From: JAKALD01 sp963817785
Lineage (GTDB): Bacteria; Pseudomonadota; Gammaproteobacteria; Burkholderiales; SG8-39
Direction of reading: 5' to 3'
Length of the DNA: 64,000 nt
NCBI GenBank assembly: GCA_963817785.1
Contig: CAWFPL010000002.1
Location: forward strand, 1,116,001 to 1,180,000
Of this stretch, positions 17,087 through 29,152 are shown piece by piece (the stretch's first letter is position 1; every line of letters begins with the position of its first letter). The notes under the pieces are model-generated. The model was given only the letters and a program-made list of their open reading frames with translations, did no database searches and was not told where the DNA came from. Made by a program: the position numbers and the translations under genes.

Positions 17087-18601
17087 TCAGTCCTGATCGG
17101 CCCAGCGCAGCGACCGGTGCACCGCTTCGTGCCAGCGCGCCATCAGCTCGGCGCGCGCCTCGGCGGTCATCTCGGGTTCGAAGCGGCGGTCGACTTCCCA
17201 GTGCTCGGCGATCTCTTCGCGCGATTGCCACAGCCCGGTCGTCAGACCCGCGAGGTAAGCCGCGCCGAGCGCGCTCGTCTCCAGCACGCGCGGGCGCACG
17301 ACCGGCACGCAGAGGATGTCGGCCTGGAACTGCATCAGGAGATTGTTGGCCGCGGCCCCGCCGTCGACGCGCAGCTCGGTGAGCTTCTCGCCGGAGTCCA
17401 TCTGCATCGCGTCGAGCACGTCCGCGCTCTGGAAGGCGATTGACTCGAGCGCGGCGCGCGCGAGGTGCGCGCGCGACGAGCCGCGCGTGAGGCCGAGGAT
17501 GGTGCCGCGCGCGAACGGGTCCCAGTGCGGCGCGCCCAGGCCGGCGAACGCCGGCACTAGGTACACCCCGCCGTTGTCGGGCACGGTCGCGGCGAGGTCC
17601 TCGATCTCGTGCGCGGCGCGCACGAAGTGCATTTCGTCGCGCAGCCATTGCACCACCGCCCCGGCGATGAACACGCTGCCCTCGATTGCGTACTCCTTGT
17701 CCGCGTCGCGCGCGTCGCGCGCGTAGCCGAGCTGTGCCGCCGCGGTGGTGAGCAGCCCGCCTTCGAGCCGCACGGCGCGCTCGCCGGTGTGCATCAGCAT
17801 GAAGCAGCCGGTGCCGTAAGTGTTCTTCGCCATGCCGTGGCGATGGCAGCCCTGGCCGAACAGCGCCGCCTGCTGGTCGCCCGCGATGCCGGCGATCGGA
17901 ATCGCGGCGCCGAGCACCGAGGGCGCCACCATCGCGAACGCGTGCGCCGACGGATAGACGTCGGGCAGGATCGCGCGCGGGATGCGCAGGATCGACAGCA
18001 ACTCGTCGTCCCAGTCGCCCTTGTGGATGTCGAACAGCAGGGTGCGCGAAGCGTTCGACGGATCGGTGACGTGCACGCGGCTCTGCGACAGGTTCCACAC
18101 CAGCCAGGTGTCGACCGTGCCGAAGGCGAGCTCGCCGCGCTCGGCGCGCTCGCGCGCACCCGGCAGGCTGTCGAGCAGCCAGGCGAGCTTGGTGCCGGCG
18201 AAGTAGGGGTCGAGGATCAGCCCGGTCTTGCGCCGGATCGTGTCCTCGAGGCCGGCCGAGCGCAGCTGCGCGCACAGGGCGGTGGTGCGCCGGTCCTGCC
18301 ACACGATCGCGTTGTACAGCGGCTCGCCGGTCTGGCGGTCCCAGAGCACCGTGGTCTCGCGCTGATTGCAGATGCCGACGGCGCGGACCTCGGTCGGATC
18401 GGTCTGCGACTTTTCCAGCACCTCGCGCGCCACGTCGCGCTGCGAGACGTACAGCTCCAGCGGGTCGTGCTCGACCCAGCCCGGCTGCGGAAAGATCTGG
18501 CGGATCTCGCGCTGCGCGACGTGCAGGGGCGTGCCCTCGTCGTCGAACAGGATCGCGCGCGAGCTCGTGGTGCCTTGGTCGAGCGCGAGGATGTACTTCA
18601 T
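17087..18601 (-). CDS. glpK: Glycerol kinase
   Basis: The 504-residue enzyme phosphorylates glycerol to sn-glycerol-3-phosphate. The N-terminal phosphate-binding ALDQGTTSSRA and the QRETTVLWDRQTGEPLYNAIVWQDRR stretch that contains the glycerol-binding Arg-Glu are intact; GIAGDQQAALFGQ, GTGCFML and DGGAAANN motifs follow. Length matches E. coli GlpK (502). It converges on the GDPD gene with only 6 bp between stops and is divergent from sucC. A second, diverged FGGY kinase lies at 21011-22471. Confidence 0.95.
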   Translation of the reverse strand: MKYILALDQGTTSSRAILFDDEGTPLHVAQREIRQIFPQPGWVEHDPLELYVSQRDVAREVLEKSQTDPTEVRAVGICNQRETTVLWDRQTGEPLYNAIVWQDRRTTALCAQLRSAGLEDTIRRKTGLILDPYFAGTKLAWLLDSLPGARERAERGELAFGTVDTWLVWNLSQSRVHVTDPSNASRTLLFDIHKGDWDDELLSILRIPRAILPDVYPSAHAFAMVAPSVLGAAIPIAGIAGDQQAALFGQGCHRHGMAKNTYGTGCFMLMHTGERAVRLEGGLLTTAAAQLGYARDARDADKEYAIEGSVFIAGAVVQWLRDEMHFVRAAHEIEDLAATVPDNGGVYLVPAFAGLGAPHWDPFARGTILGLTRGSSRAHLARAALESIAFQSADVLDAMQMDSGEKLTELRVDGGAAANNLLMQFQADILCVPVVRPRVLETSALGAAYLAGLTTGLWQSREEIAEHWEVDRRFEPEMTAEARAELMARWHEAVHRSLRWADQD

Positions 18602-18638
18602 GTTGTCCTTCTCCGACGGGCGCCCGGAATTCTAGCAG

Positions 18639-18664
18639 CGCCGCGGATGTTAGAATCCGCGGCG
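18639..18664. promoter_or_regulatory. 10-bp dyad over the sucC promoter region
   Basis: A perfect inverted repeat, CGCCGCGGAT and ATCCGCGGCG, is separated by GTTAGA between glpK (minus) and sucC (plus). TAGAAT inside it (18652-18657) matches the -10 consensus in five of six positions, which would put the dyad across the sucC promoter. It may be an operator or an RNA hairpin. Confidence 0.4.
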
Positions 18665-18717
18665 TTGCAGCAAGCCAATTCCGCCCGGTCAGTGTCGCGC
18701 CACAACGAAAGAACACC

Positions 18718-20983
<2,266 letters not shown>

Positions 20984-21010
20984 GCGGCGCGCGTCTGCTG
21001 GCCGGCAGGC

Positions 21011-22471
21011 GTGGCAGACATGCAGGCGACTCCGGCATCCGTCCCTGAATCCCTCGTCCTGGCGATCGACCAGGGCACCCACGCCAGCCGCGCGCTGGTC
21101 CTCGATCGGCGCGGGCGCATCGTCTCGAGCGGCGAGCAGGCGATCGGGATGACGCATCCGCAGCCCGACTGGGCCGAGCAGAACGGCGACGAGGTCGTCG
21201 CCTCGGTATTCGGCGCTGCACGGCAGGCGCTCGCGGGGCTTGGCGCCCGCCGCCAGGCGGTCGCCGCCGCCGGGCTGTCGAGCCAGCGCGCGAGCGCGGT
21301 GTGCTGGGACCGGCGCGACGGCCGGCCGCTGTCGCCGATCTTCAGCTGGCAGGACCGGCGCGCGCACGCCTGGATCGACCAGCTCGCGCCGTACGGCGAG
21401 AGCGTGCACGCGAAGACGGGCCTGTTCCTGTCACCGCACTACGGCGCGAGCAAGCTGCGCTGGGCGCTCGACCATCTGCCCGCGGTGCGCGAGGCGATGC
21501 AGGCGGGAACTCTCGCCTGGGGGCCGATGGCGAGCTTCCTCGTCTTTCGGCTGCTGAAGGAGCGGCCGCTCGCCGCCGATCCGCAGTGCGCGGCGCGCAC
21601 CCAGCTGTGGAACCTGCACACGCGCGACTGGGATCCGGAGCTGCTCGCGCTGTTCGGCCTGCCGGGAGGATTCCTGCCGCGCAGCGTTCCGACCTGCGGC
21701 GCCTGGGGTACGCTCGAAATCGACGATATCGCGATCCCGCTCACCGCGGTGAACGGCGACCAGTCGGCCGCGGTGTTCGCTTTCGGCTGGCCGGAGGAAG
21801 ATTGCGCTTACGTCAACATCGGCACGAGCGCGTTCGTCCAGCGCGCGCTGACCCGGTTTCCCGGCACCGTGCCGCGCCAGCTCACCGGCATCATCCTGGA
21901 CGACGGCAGCACCACGGTCTACATGGTCGAGGGCAACGTGAACGGCGCCGGCGCGGCGCTCGAGTGGCTGCGCGGCGAGCTCGGCATGCCCGATCTGCTT
22001 GCCGCCCTGCCGCGCTGGCTGGAGCAGCCGGGAGCCCCGCCGCTGTTTCTGAACGGCATCGCCGGGCTGGGTGGACCGTTCTGGCAGGCGGATTTTCATT
22101 CCCGCTTCGTCGGTGGCGGAGAGCCGTGGCAGCGCGCCGTGGCGGTGGTGGAAAGCATCGCCTTTCTGCTGCAGGCGAACGTCGACCACATGGCGCGGCA
22201 CCTGCCGCCCCCGCGACGCATGCGGGTAAGCGGCGGCGTGTCGCAGCTCGACGGCCTGTGCCGCCGGCTCGCGTCGCTGAGCGGGCTACCCGTTCACCGC
22301 CGCGAGGACCCGGAAGCGAGTGCGCGCGGCATCGGCTACCTCGCGGCGGGGCGGCCCGCGCAATGGGATCGGGCGGCGCCGGAGGCGCTGTTCGAGCCGC
22401 GCGACGATCCCGAGATCCGGGCGCGCTATCGGCGCTGGCGAGCGCTGATGGCCGAAGCGACCGGGGTATGA
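21011..22471 (+). CDS. FGGY-family carbohydrate kinase (glycerol kinase-like)
   Basis: This 486-residue sugar/polyol kinase resembles glycerol kinase: AIDQGTHASRALVLDRRGR (phosphate 1 loop), FSWQDRRAHAWID, AVNGDQSAAVFAFGW, EGNVNGAGAALEWLR and RVSGGVSQLDGL (adenosine motif). It differs from the nearby GlpK and lacks a strict glycerol-kinase active site, so substrate is uncertain; a polyol or dihydroxyacetone-like compound is possible. The start is GTG 21011 (or ATG 21020). It lies 27 bp after sucD and is followed by gpsA after a 20-bp gap. Confidence 0.85.
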   Translation: MADMQATPASVPESLVLAIDQGTHASRALVLDRRGRIVSSGEQAIGMTHPQPDWAEQNGDEVVASVFGAARQALAGLGARRQAVAAAGLSSQRASAVCWDRRDGRPLSPIFSWQDRRAHAWIDQLAPYGESVHAKTGLFLSPHYGASKLRWALDHLPAVREAMQAGTLAWGPMASFLVFRLLKERPLAADPQCAARTQLWNLHTRDWDPELLALFGLPGGFLPRSVPTCGAWGTLEIDDIAIPLTAVNGDQSAAVFAFGWPEEDCAYVNIGTSAFVQRALTRFPGTVPRQLTGIILDDGSTTVYMVEGNVNGAGAALEWLRGELGMPDLLAALPRWLEQPGAPPLFLNGIAGLGGPFWQADFHSRFVGGGEPWQRAVAVVESIAFLLQANVDHMARHLPPPRRMRVSGGVSQLDGLCRRLASLSGLPVHRREDPEASARGIGYLAAGRPAQWDRAAPEALFEPRDDPEIRARYRRWRALMAEATGV

Positions 22472-22491
22472 TCGACACGAAGGGGGACGCA

Positions 22492-23493
22492 ATGGCGCGC
22501 GTGGCGGTGGTGGGCGGCGGGGCCTTCGGCACCGCCATGGCGTGCGTCCTCCGGCGCTCCGGACACGACACCGTGCTCTGGGCGCGCGAGCCGGACGTGG
22601 TCGAGGACATCAACCTGCGCGGCGTCAATTCGGCGTTCCTGGCGGGCATTTCCCTGGTTCCGGGGCTGCGCGCCACGGGCGATTTCGCCGAGGCCGTCGC
22701 GGGGGTCGAGTTCGTCGTGCTCGCGGTGCCGGCGCAGTTCATGAGGGGCGTCGCGAGGCAGCTGCGTCCGATGCTGCCCGAGGGCATGCCCATGGTGAGC
22801 TGCGCCAAGGGCGTCGAGCGCGAAAGCTGCGCGCTCATGCCGGAGGTGATCGCGGAGGCGTTTCCCGCATCGACCATCGCGGTGCTCTCCGGACCCGCGT
22901 TGGCGAGGGAAATCGCGGCCGACTTGCCGACCGGCGTGACGCTAGCCTGCGAGAGCGTGCAGGTGGGCCAGTCGCTCGCGCGCGCGATCGGCACGCCGCG
23001 CTTTCGCACCTACCTATCGGACGACGTGATCGGCGTGGCGATCGGCGGCGCGATGAACAACGTGCTCGGGGTAGCCTGCGGCATCGTCGAGGGCAAGAAG
23101 CTCGGACGGGACGCACGCGCGACGCTGCTCACGCGCGGGCTCGCGGAGATGGCGGCGCTCGGGCGCGCCAAGGGCGCGAAGCTGCGCACCTTCATGGGCC
23201 TGTCCGGCGTCGGTGATCTGGCCCTGACGTGCAACGACCTGCACGCGCGCAACACCTCGCTCGGCGTCGCGATCGGCCAGGGACAGAACGCGCACGACAT
23301 CATCGCCGGGCGCAAGGTGGTGACCGAGGGATTCTTCTCCGTCGAGGCGGTTGCGGCGCTCGCCCGGCGGCTGGGCATCGAGATGCCGATCTCGCAGGCG
23401 CTCGACGAAGTGCTCAACCACGACGCCGACGTCGACGGGGCGATCGGCAGGCTGCTCGCGCGTCCCTACGAGTTCGAGTGGGGCATGGGCTGA
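22492..23493 (+). CDS. gpsA: NAD(P)-dependent glycerol-3-phosphate dehydrogenase
   Basis: The 333-residue enzyme interconverts dihydroxyacetone phosphate and sn-glycerol-3-phosphate for phospholipid synthesis. It has the Rossmann GGGAFGTAMA near the N-terminus, the conserved SCAKGVERES and SGPALAREIA stretches, the active-site Lys region in AIGGAMNNVLGVACGIVEG, and GLSGVGDLALTC. The ATG at 22492 follows AGGGGGAC; an overlapping upstream ATG at 22468 would add eight residues. With GDPD and glpK this gives a glycerol-phosphate group of genes. Confidence 0.92.
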   Translation: MARVAVVGGGAFGTAMACVLRRSGHDTVLWAREPDVVEDINLRGVNSAFLAGISLVPGLRATGDFAEAVAGVEFVVLAVPAQFMRGVARQLRPMLPEGMPMVSCAKGVERESCALMPEVIAEAFPASTIAVLSGPALAREIAADLPTGVTLACESVQVGQSLARAIGTPRFRTYLSDDVIGVAIGGAMNNVLGVACGIVEGKKLGRDARATLLTRGLAEMAALGRAKGAKLRTFMGLSGVGDLALTCNDLHARNTSLGVAIGQGQNAHDIIAGRKVVTEGFFSVEAVAALARRLGIEMPISQALDEVLNHDADVDGAIGRLLARPYEFEWGMG

Positions 23494-23625
23494 GCGGGCG
23501 CTTCGGCATCACGGGCTCCTGCGTGCCGGATCCGTTGTTCGCGCAGCTCGCGTTCCCTTTCCGGCTCCCGCGGTCGTTTGCGCCAGATCAACGCCGCGAT
23601 TGCGCGCCCGGTCACCATCGCTCCC

Positions 23626-24468
23626 ATGTGTGAGCTGTTCGCCATGTCGAGCCGCTACGACGCGGACGTGAGCTTCTCGCTCGAGGAGTTCTCGCGCCGC
23701 GGCGGACTCGCGGGCCCGCACAAGGACGGCTGGGGGATCGCCTACTATGCCGATGGCGACGTGCGCCTGATGAAGGAAGCCGAGCCGGCGAGCGACAGCG
23801 CCTGCGTGCGCTTCATCCACGATCACCCGTTCTCCAGCTCTCTCGTCGTCAGCCACATCCGCAAGGCGACGCAGGGCCAGACGGCGCTGCGCAACTGCCA
23901 GCCGTTCGTGCGCGAGCTGGGCGGCACGATGCACGTGTTCGCGCATAACGGCCACCTCGATCAGGGGCGGCTGCACGCGCTCCTCGCGCTCGACCTGTAC
24001 CGGCCGGTGGGCGAGACCGACTCCGAATACGCGTTCTGCGCGCTGCTCGAGCGCCTGCGCGGGCTGTGGCTGGACGCGCGCGGCGTGCCGCCGCTGGAGG
24101 AGCGGTTTGCGGTGGTCGCCGAGTTCGCGCGCGAGATTCGCGCGCTCGGCCCGGCGAATTTCCTCTACGGCGACGGCGATGCGCTGTTCGCGCAGGGGCA
24201 CCAGCGCATGCACGGCGACGAGGGCGTCCGCCCGCCTGGGCTGCACCTGCTTGCGAGACACTGCCCGGCCGGCCACCACGCGCTGGTCGGCGAAGGCATC
24301 TCGATCGGCTCCGCGGGCGGCGAGCAGAGCGTGGTCCTCGTGGCCAGCGTTCCCCTCACGCGGGAAGCGGGCTGGCACCCCCTGGGCGAGGGCGAGCTGG
24401 TCGCCGCGCGTCGCGGAGAGATCGTCGCGCGAACGCACGCCGCCGGCCCTGCGGCCAGTCGCGCGTAG
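23626..24468 (+). CDS. Class II glutamine amidotransferase
   Basis: The 280-residue protein begins MCELFAMSS, which places the N-terminal nucleophile Cys at position 2 after Met removal. HKDGWGIAYY, HIRKATQG, NCQPF and FAHNGHL are typical of the YafJ-like group (Gn_AT_II). The family hydrolyses glutamine or releases ammonia in uncertain contexts; the substrate is unknown. Although further in-frame ATGs exist upstream, 23626 is required by the Cys2 rule. It precedes the formate dehydrogenase operon by 116 bp and is probably separate from it. Confidence 0.88.
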   Translation: MCELFAMSSRYDADVSFSLEEFSRRGGLAGPHKDGWGIAYYADGDVRLMKEAEPASDSACVRFIHDHPFSSSLVVSHIRKATQGQTALRNCQPFVRELGGTMHVFAHNGHLDQGRLHALLALDLYRPVGETDSEYAFCALLERLRGLWLDARGVPPLEERFAVVAEFAREIRALGPANFLYGDGDALFAQGHQRMHGDEGVRPPGLHLLARHCPAGHHALVGEGISIGSAGGEQSVVLVASVPLTREAGWHPLGEGELVAARRGEIVARTHAAGPAASRA

Positions 24469-24495
24469 CTTCCGCGCCTCCTCGCGCTCCAGGCG

Positions 24496-24509
24496 TTGAC
24501 GTTGGTCAA
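24496..24509. promoter_or_regulatory. FNR-type box upstream of formate dehydrogenase
   Basis: TTGACGTTGGTCAA is a perfect TTGAC-N4-GTCAA dyad 76 bp before the fdh beta start. A -10-like TAACAT lies at 24534-24539, about 31 bp from the box centre, close to the class II activator geometry. It is similar to boxes at 31667-31680 and 37068-37081. The regulator at 36346-36957 is a plausible binder. Confidence 0.6.
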
Positions 24510-24584
24510 TTACGACCGCCGAGGGGGCTGCGCTAACATCTTGACGCACAAGGCAGGCGCAGATCGGCCTCCACCAATCGACCC

Positions 24585-26273
<1,689 letters not shown>

Positions 26274-26282
26274 GGTGAGCCG

Positions 26283-29114
26283 ATGGAACGCGTGAGCGCG
26301 GGGCAGCTCGCGACGATGCCGATCGAGTTCAAGCTGAACGGCCAGACCGTGGTGGGCCGGCCCGACGAGACGATCCTCGAGACGGCGAAGCGCCACGGGG
26401 TGGAGATTGCGCACCTGTGCTACATGCCGGGGTTGAGGCCGGACGGGAACTGCCGCGCCTGCGTGGTGGAGGTGAAGGGCGAGCGCGTGCTCGCGCCCTC
26501 GTGCTGCCGCTACCCGAAGGAGGGGATGGAGGTGAGCTCCGACAGTGCGCGCGCTCGGCACTCGCAGAAGATGGTGCTGGAGCTGTTGCTCTCGGACATG
26601 CCGGAGAAGCAACCCGGGGAAGGGGCCCCGGGTTCCCCATACCGGCTCGACTCCGAGCTCGACCAGTGGGCGGGCAAGCTCGGCGTGGGGCTGCCGCGCT
26701 TTGCGGCGAGGAAGCAGCCCAAGGCCGATCCTTCGCACCCGGCGATGGCGGTGAACCTCGACGCCTGCATCCAGTGCACCCGCTGCGTGCGCGCGTGCCG
26801 CGAGGAGCAGGTGAACGACGTGATCGGCTACGGGTTTCGGGGCGAGCATTCCAAGATCGTGTTCGACTTCGACGATCCGATGGGCGAGTCGAGCTGCGTG
26901 GGCTGCGGGGAGTGCGTGCAGGCCTGCCCGACGGGGGCGTTGATGCCGGCGCGCGAGGCGGGGCTTGCGGTGGTGGACAAGACGGTCGAGTCGCTGTGCC
27001 CGTTCTGCGGGGTGGGCTGCCAGCTCACCTACCACGTGAGCGGGAACAAGATCGGCTTCGTGACCGGGCGCGACGGGCCGGCGAACCACGGGCGGCTGTG
27101 CGTGAAGGGGCGCTACGGGTTCGATTACGCGCACCACCCGCACCGCCTGGCCAAGCCGCTCATCCGCAAGCCGGGGGTGGCCAAGAGCCCCGAGTTCGTG
27201 CTCGATGCGGGCAACTGGTCGGAGGTGTTTCGGGAGGCGAGCTGGGAGGAGGCGCTCGAGGTGGCGGCTGGGGGGCTGGCGAAGATTCGTGCCGAGGATC
27301 GCTACGCGCTGGCGGGCTTTGGTTCGGCCAAGGGCTCGAACGAGGAGGCGTACCTGTTTCAGAAGCTGGTGCGCACGGGCTTTGGCTCGAACAACGTGGA
27401 TCACTGCACGCGGCTGTGCCACGCCTCGTCGGTGGCGGCGCTGCTGGAGGGGGTGGGTTCGGGGGCGGTGTCGAACCAGGTGAGCGACGTGCTGCGCGCG
27501 GAGGTGGTGTTCATCATCGGGGCGAACCCGACGGTGAACCACCCGGTGGCGGCGACCTGGATAAAAAACGCTGCCAAGGGCGGCACCAAGCTGATCGTGG
27601 CCGATCCGCGGCGCACGGAGCTTGCGCGCCAGGCGACGCATTTCCTGCAGTTCAACGCCGACACGGATGTGGCGCTGCTGAACGCGATGATCCACGCGAT
27701 CATCGACGAGGGGCTGGTGAACGAGGGCTTCGTGAAGGAGCGCACCAGCGGCTACGAGGCGCTGAAGGAGAACGCGAAGGAGTACTCGCCGGAGAGGATG
27801 GCGCCGGTGTGCGGGATTGCGGCCCAGACGATCCGCGAGGTGGCGCGGCTGTACGCGGGTTCGAAAGCCTCGATGATCCTGTGGGGGATGGGGATTTCGC
27901 AGCACGTGCACGGCACGGACAACGCGCGCTGCCTGATCGCGCTCGCGCTGATGACCGGGCAGGTGGGGCGAGCGGGCACGGGGCTGCACCCGTTGCGGGG
28001 GCAGAACAACGTGCAGGGGGCCTCGGACTCGGGGCTGATCCCGATGATGTACCCGGACTACCAGCGGGTGGACAACCCGGAGGCGAACAAGCGCTTCGAG
28101 GCGTTGTGGGGGGCGAAGCTGGACACCAAGCCGGGGCTGACGGTGGTGGAGATCATGAACGCGGCCCAGGCGGGCAGTATCCGCGGCATGTACATCATGG
28201 GGGAGAACCCGGCGATGTCGGACCCGGACCTGGGGCACGCGCGCGAGGCGATGGCCCGGCTCGAGCACCTGGTGGTGCAGGACATCTTCCTGACCGAGAC
28301 GGCGTACCTGGCCGACGTGGTGCTGCCGGCGAGCGCGTTTGCGGAGAAGACGGGCAGCTTCACCAACACCGACCGCATGGTGCAGCTGGGTAGGCAAGCG
28401 ATCGAGCCGCCGGGGGAGGCGCGCGAGGACCTGTGGATCATCCAGGAGCTCGCGCAGCGCCTGGGGCTCCCCTGGAAGTACTCGCACCCGAAGGAAGTGT
28501 TCGACGAGATGCGCCAGGGCATGAACTCGATCGCCGGGATCACCTGGGAGCGCCTCGAGCGCGACTCCTCGGTGACCTACCCGTGCGAGAACGAGGGCGA
28601 CCCGGGCGAGCCGGTGGTGTTCCGCACCCACTTCCCGACGGTCACGGGGCGGGGGAAGTTCGTGCCGGCGGACCTGATCCCGGCGGCCGAGCGCCCGGAT
28701 GCGCATTACCCGATGGTGCTGATCACCGGGCGCCAGCTCGAGCACTGGCACACCGGGGCGATGACGCGGCGCTCGGGGGTGCTCGATGCGATCGAGCCCG
28801 AGCCGGTGGCCTCGCTCCACCCGCTCGAGCTCGCCGCGCTCGGCGCCAAGCCGGGGGACATCATCACGGTGGCCTCGCGCCGCGGCACGATCTCGCTGTA
28901 CGCGCGCGCCGACGAGGGCACCCCGCGCGGGGCGGTGTTCATCCCGTTCGCCTTCTACGAGGCGGCGGCCAACCTGCTCACCAACCCCGTGCTCGACCCC
29001 TTCGGCAAGATCCCCGAGTTCAAGTACTGCGCCGTGCGCATCGCCAAGGGCGGCCCCGCCCCCGCCGATCCCGGCTACGGCAAGGGCCGCAGCCTCGCCG
29101 CACTCTACGGCTGA
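26283..29114 (+). CDS. NAD-dependent formate dehydrogenase, catalytic alpha subunit (Mo/W)
   Basis: The 943-residue molybdopterin/tungstopterin enzyme oxidises formate to CO2. It opens with a NuoG-like [2Fe-2S] domain (CYMPGLRPDGNCRAC), then two ferredoxin-like [4Fe-4S] clusters (CIQCTRCVRAC and CVGCGECVQACPTGAL) and the N-terminal cluster of the catalytic domain (CPFCGVGC). The metal-ligating residue is Cys379 in HCTRLCHASS, so this is a Cys and not a selenocysteine enzyme. Catalytic His follows directly. The C-terminal dinucleotide-binding domain (ITGRQLEHWHTG) is complete. Neighbouring fhs uses the other fate of formate. Confidence 0.95.
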   Translation: MERVSAGQLATMPIEFKLNGQTVVGRPDETILETAKRHGVEIAHLCYMPGLRPDGNCRACVVEVKGERVLAPSCCRYPKEGMEVSSDSARARHSQKMVLELLLSDMPEKQPGEGAPGSPYRLDSELDQWAGKLGVGLPRFAARKQPKADPSHPAMAVNLDACIQCTRCVRACREEQVNDVIGYGFRGEHSKIVFDFDDPMGESSCVGCGECVQACPTGALMPAREAGLAVVDKTVESLCPFCGVGCQLTYHVSGNKIGFVTGRDGPANHGRLCVKGRYGFDYAHHPHRLAKPLIRKPGVAKSPEFVLDAGNWSEVFREASWEEALEVAAGGLAKIRAEDRYALAGFGSAKGSNEEAYLFQKLVRTGFGSNNVDHCTRLCHASSVAALLEGVGSGAVSNQVSDVLRAEVVFIIGANPTVNHPVAATWIKNAAKGGTKLIVADPRRTELARQATHFLQFNADTDVALLNAMIHAIIDEGLVNEGFVKERTSGYEALKENAKEYSPERMAPVCGIAAQTIREVARLYAGSKASMILWGMGISQHVHGTDNARCLIALALMTGQVGRAGTGLHPLRGQNNVQGASDSGLIPMMYPDYQRVDNPEANKRFEALWGAKLDTKPGLTVVEIMNAAQAGSIRGMYIMGENPAMSDPDLGHAREAMARLEHLVVQDIFLTETAYLADVVLPASAFAEKTGSFTNTDRMVQLGRQAIEPPGEAREDLWIIQELAQRLGLPWKYSHPKEVFDEMRQGMNSIAGITWERLERDSSVTYPCENEGDPGEPVVFRTHFPTVTGRGKFVPADLIPAAERPDAHYPMVLITGRQLEHWHTGAMTRRSGVLDAIEPEPVASLHPLELAALGAKPGDIITVASRRGTISLYARADEGTPRGAVFIPFAFYEAAANLLTNPVLDPFGKIPEFKYCAVRIAKGGPAPADPGYGKGRSLAALYG

Positions 29115-29152
29115 GCGCAACAAAAATCCATCCAACAGGGAGTCGTCGATTC

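Noticed and set aside
27405..27425. Possible selenocysteine in formate dehydrogenase
   Set aside because: The codon at the metal ligand is TGC (Cys), with no in-frame TGA, so no recoding is needed.
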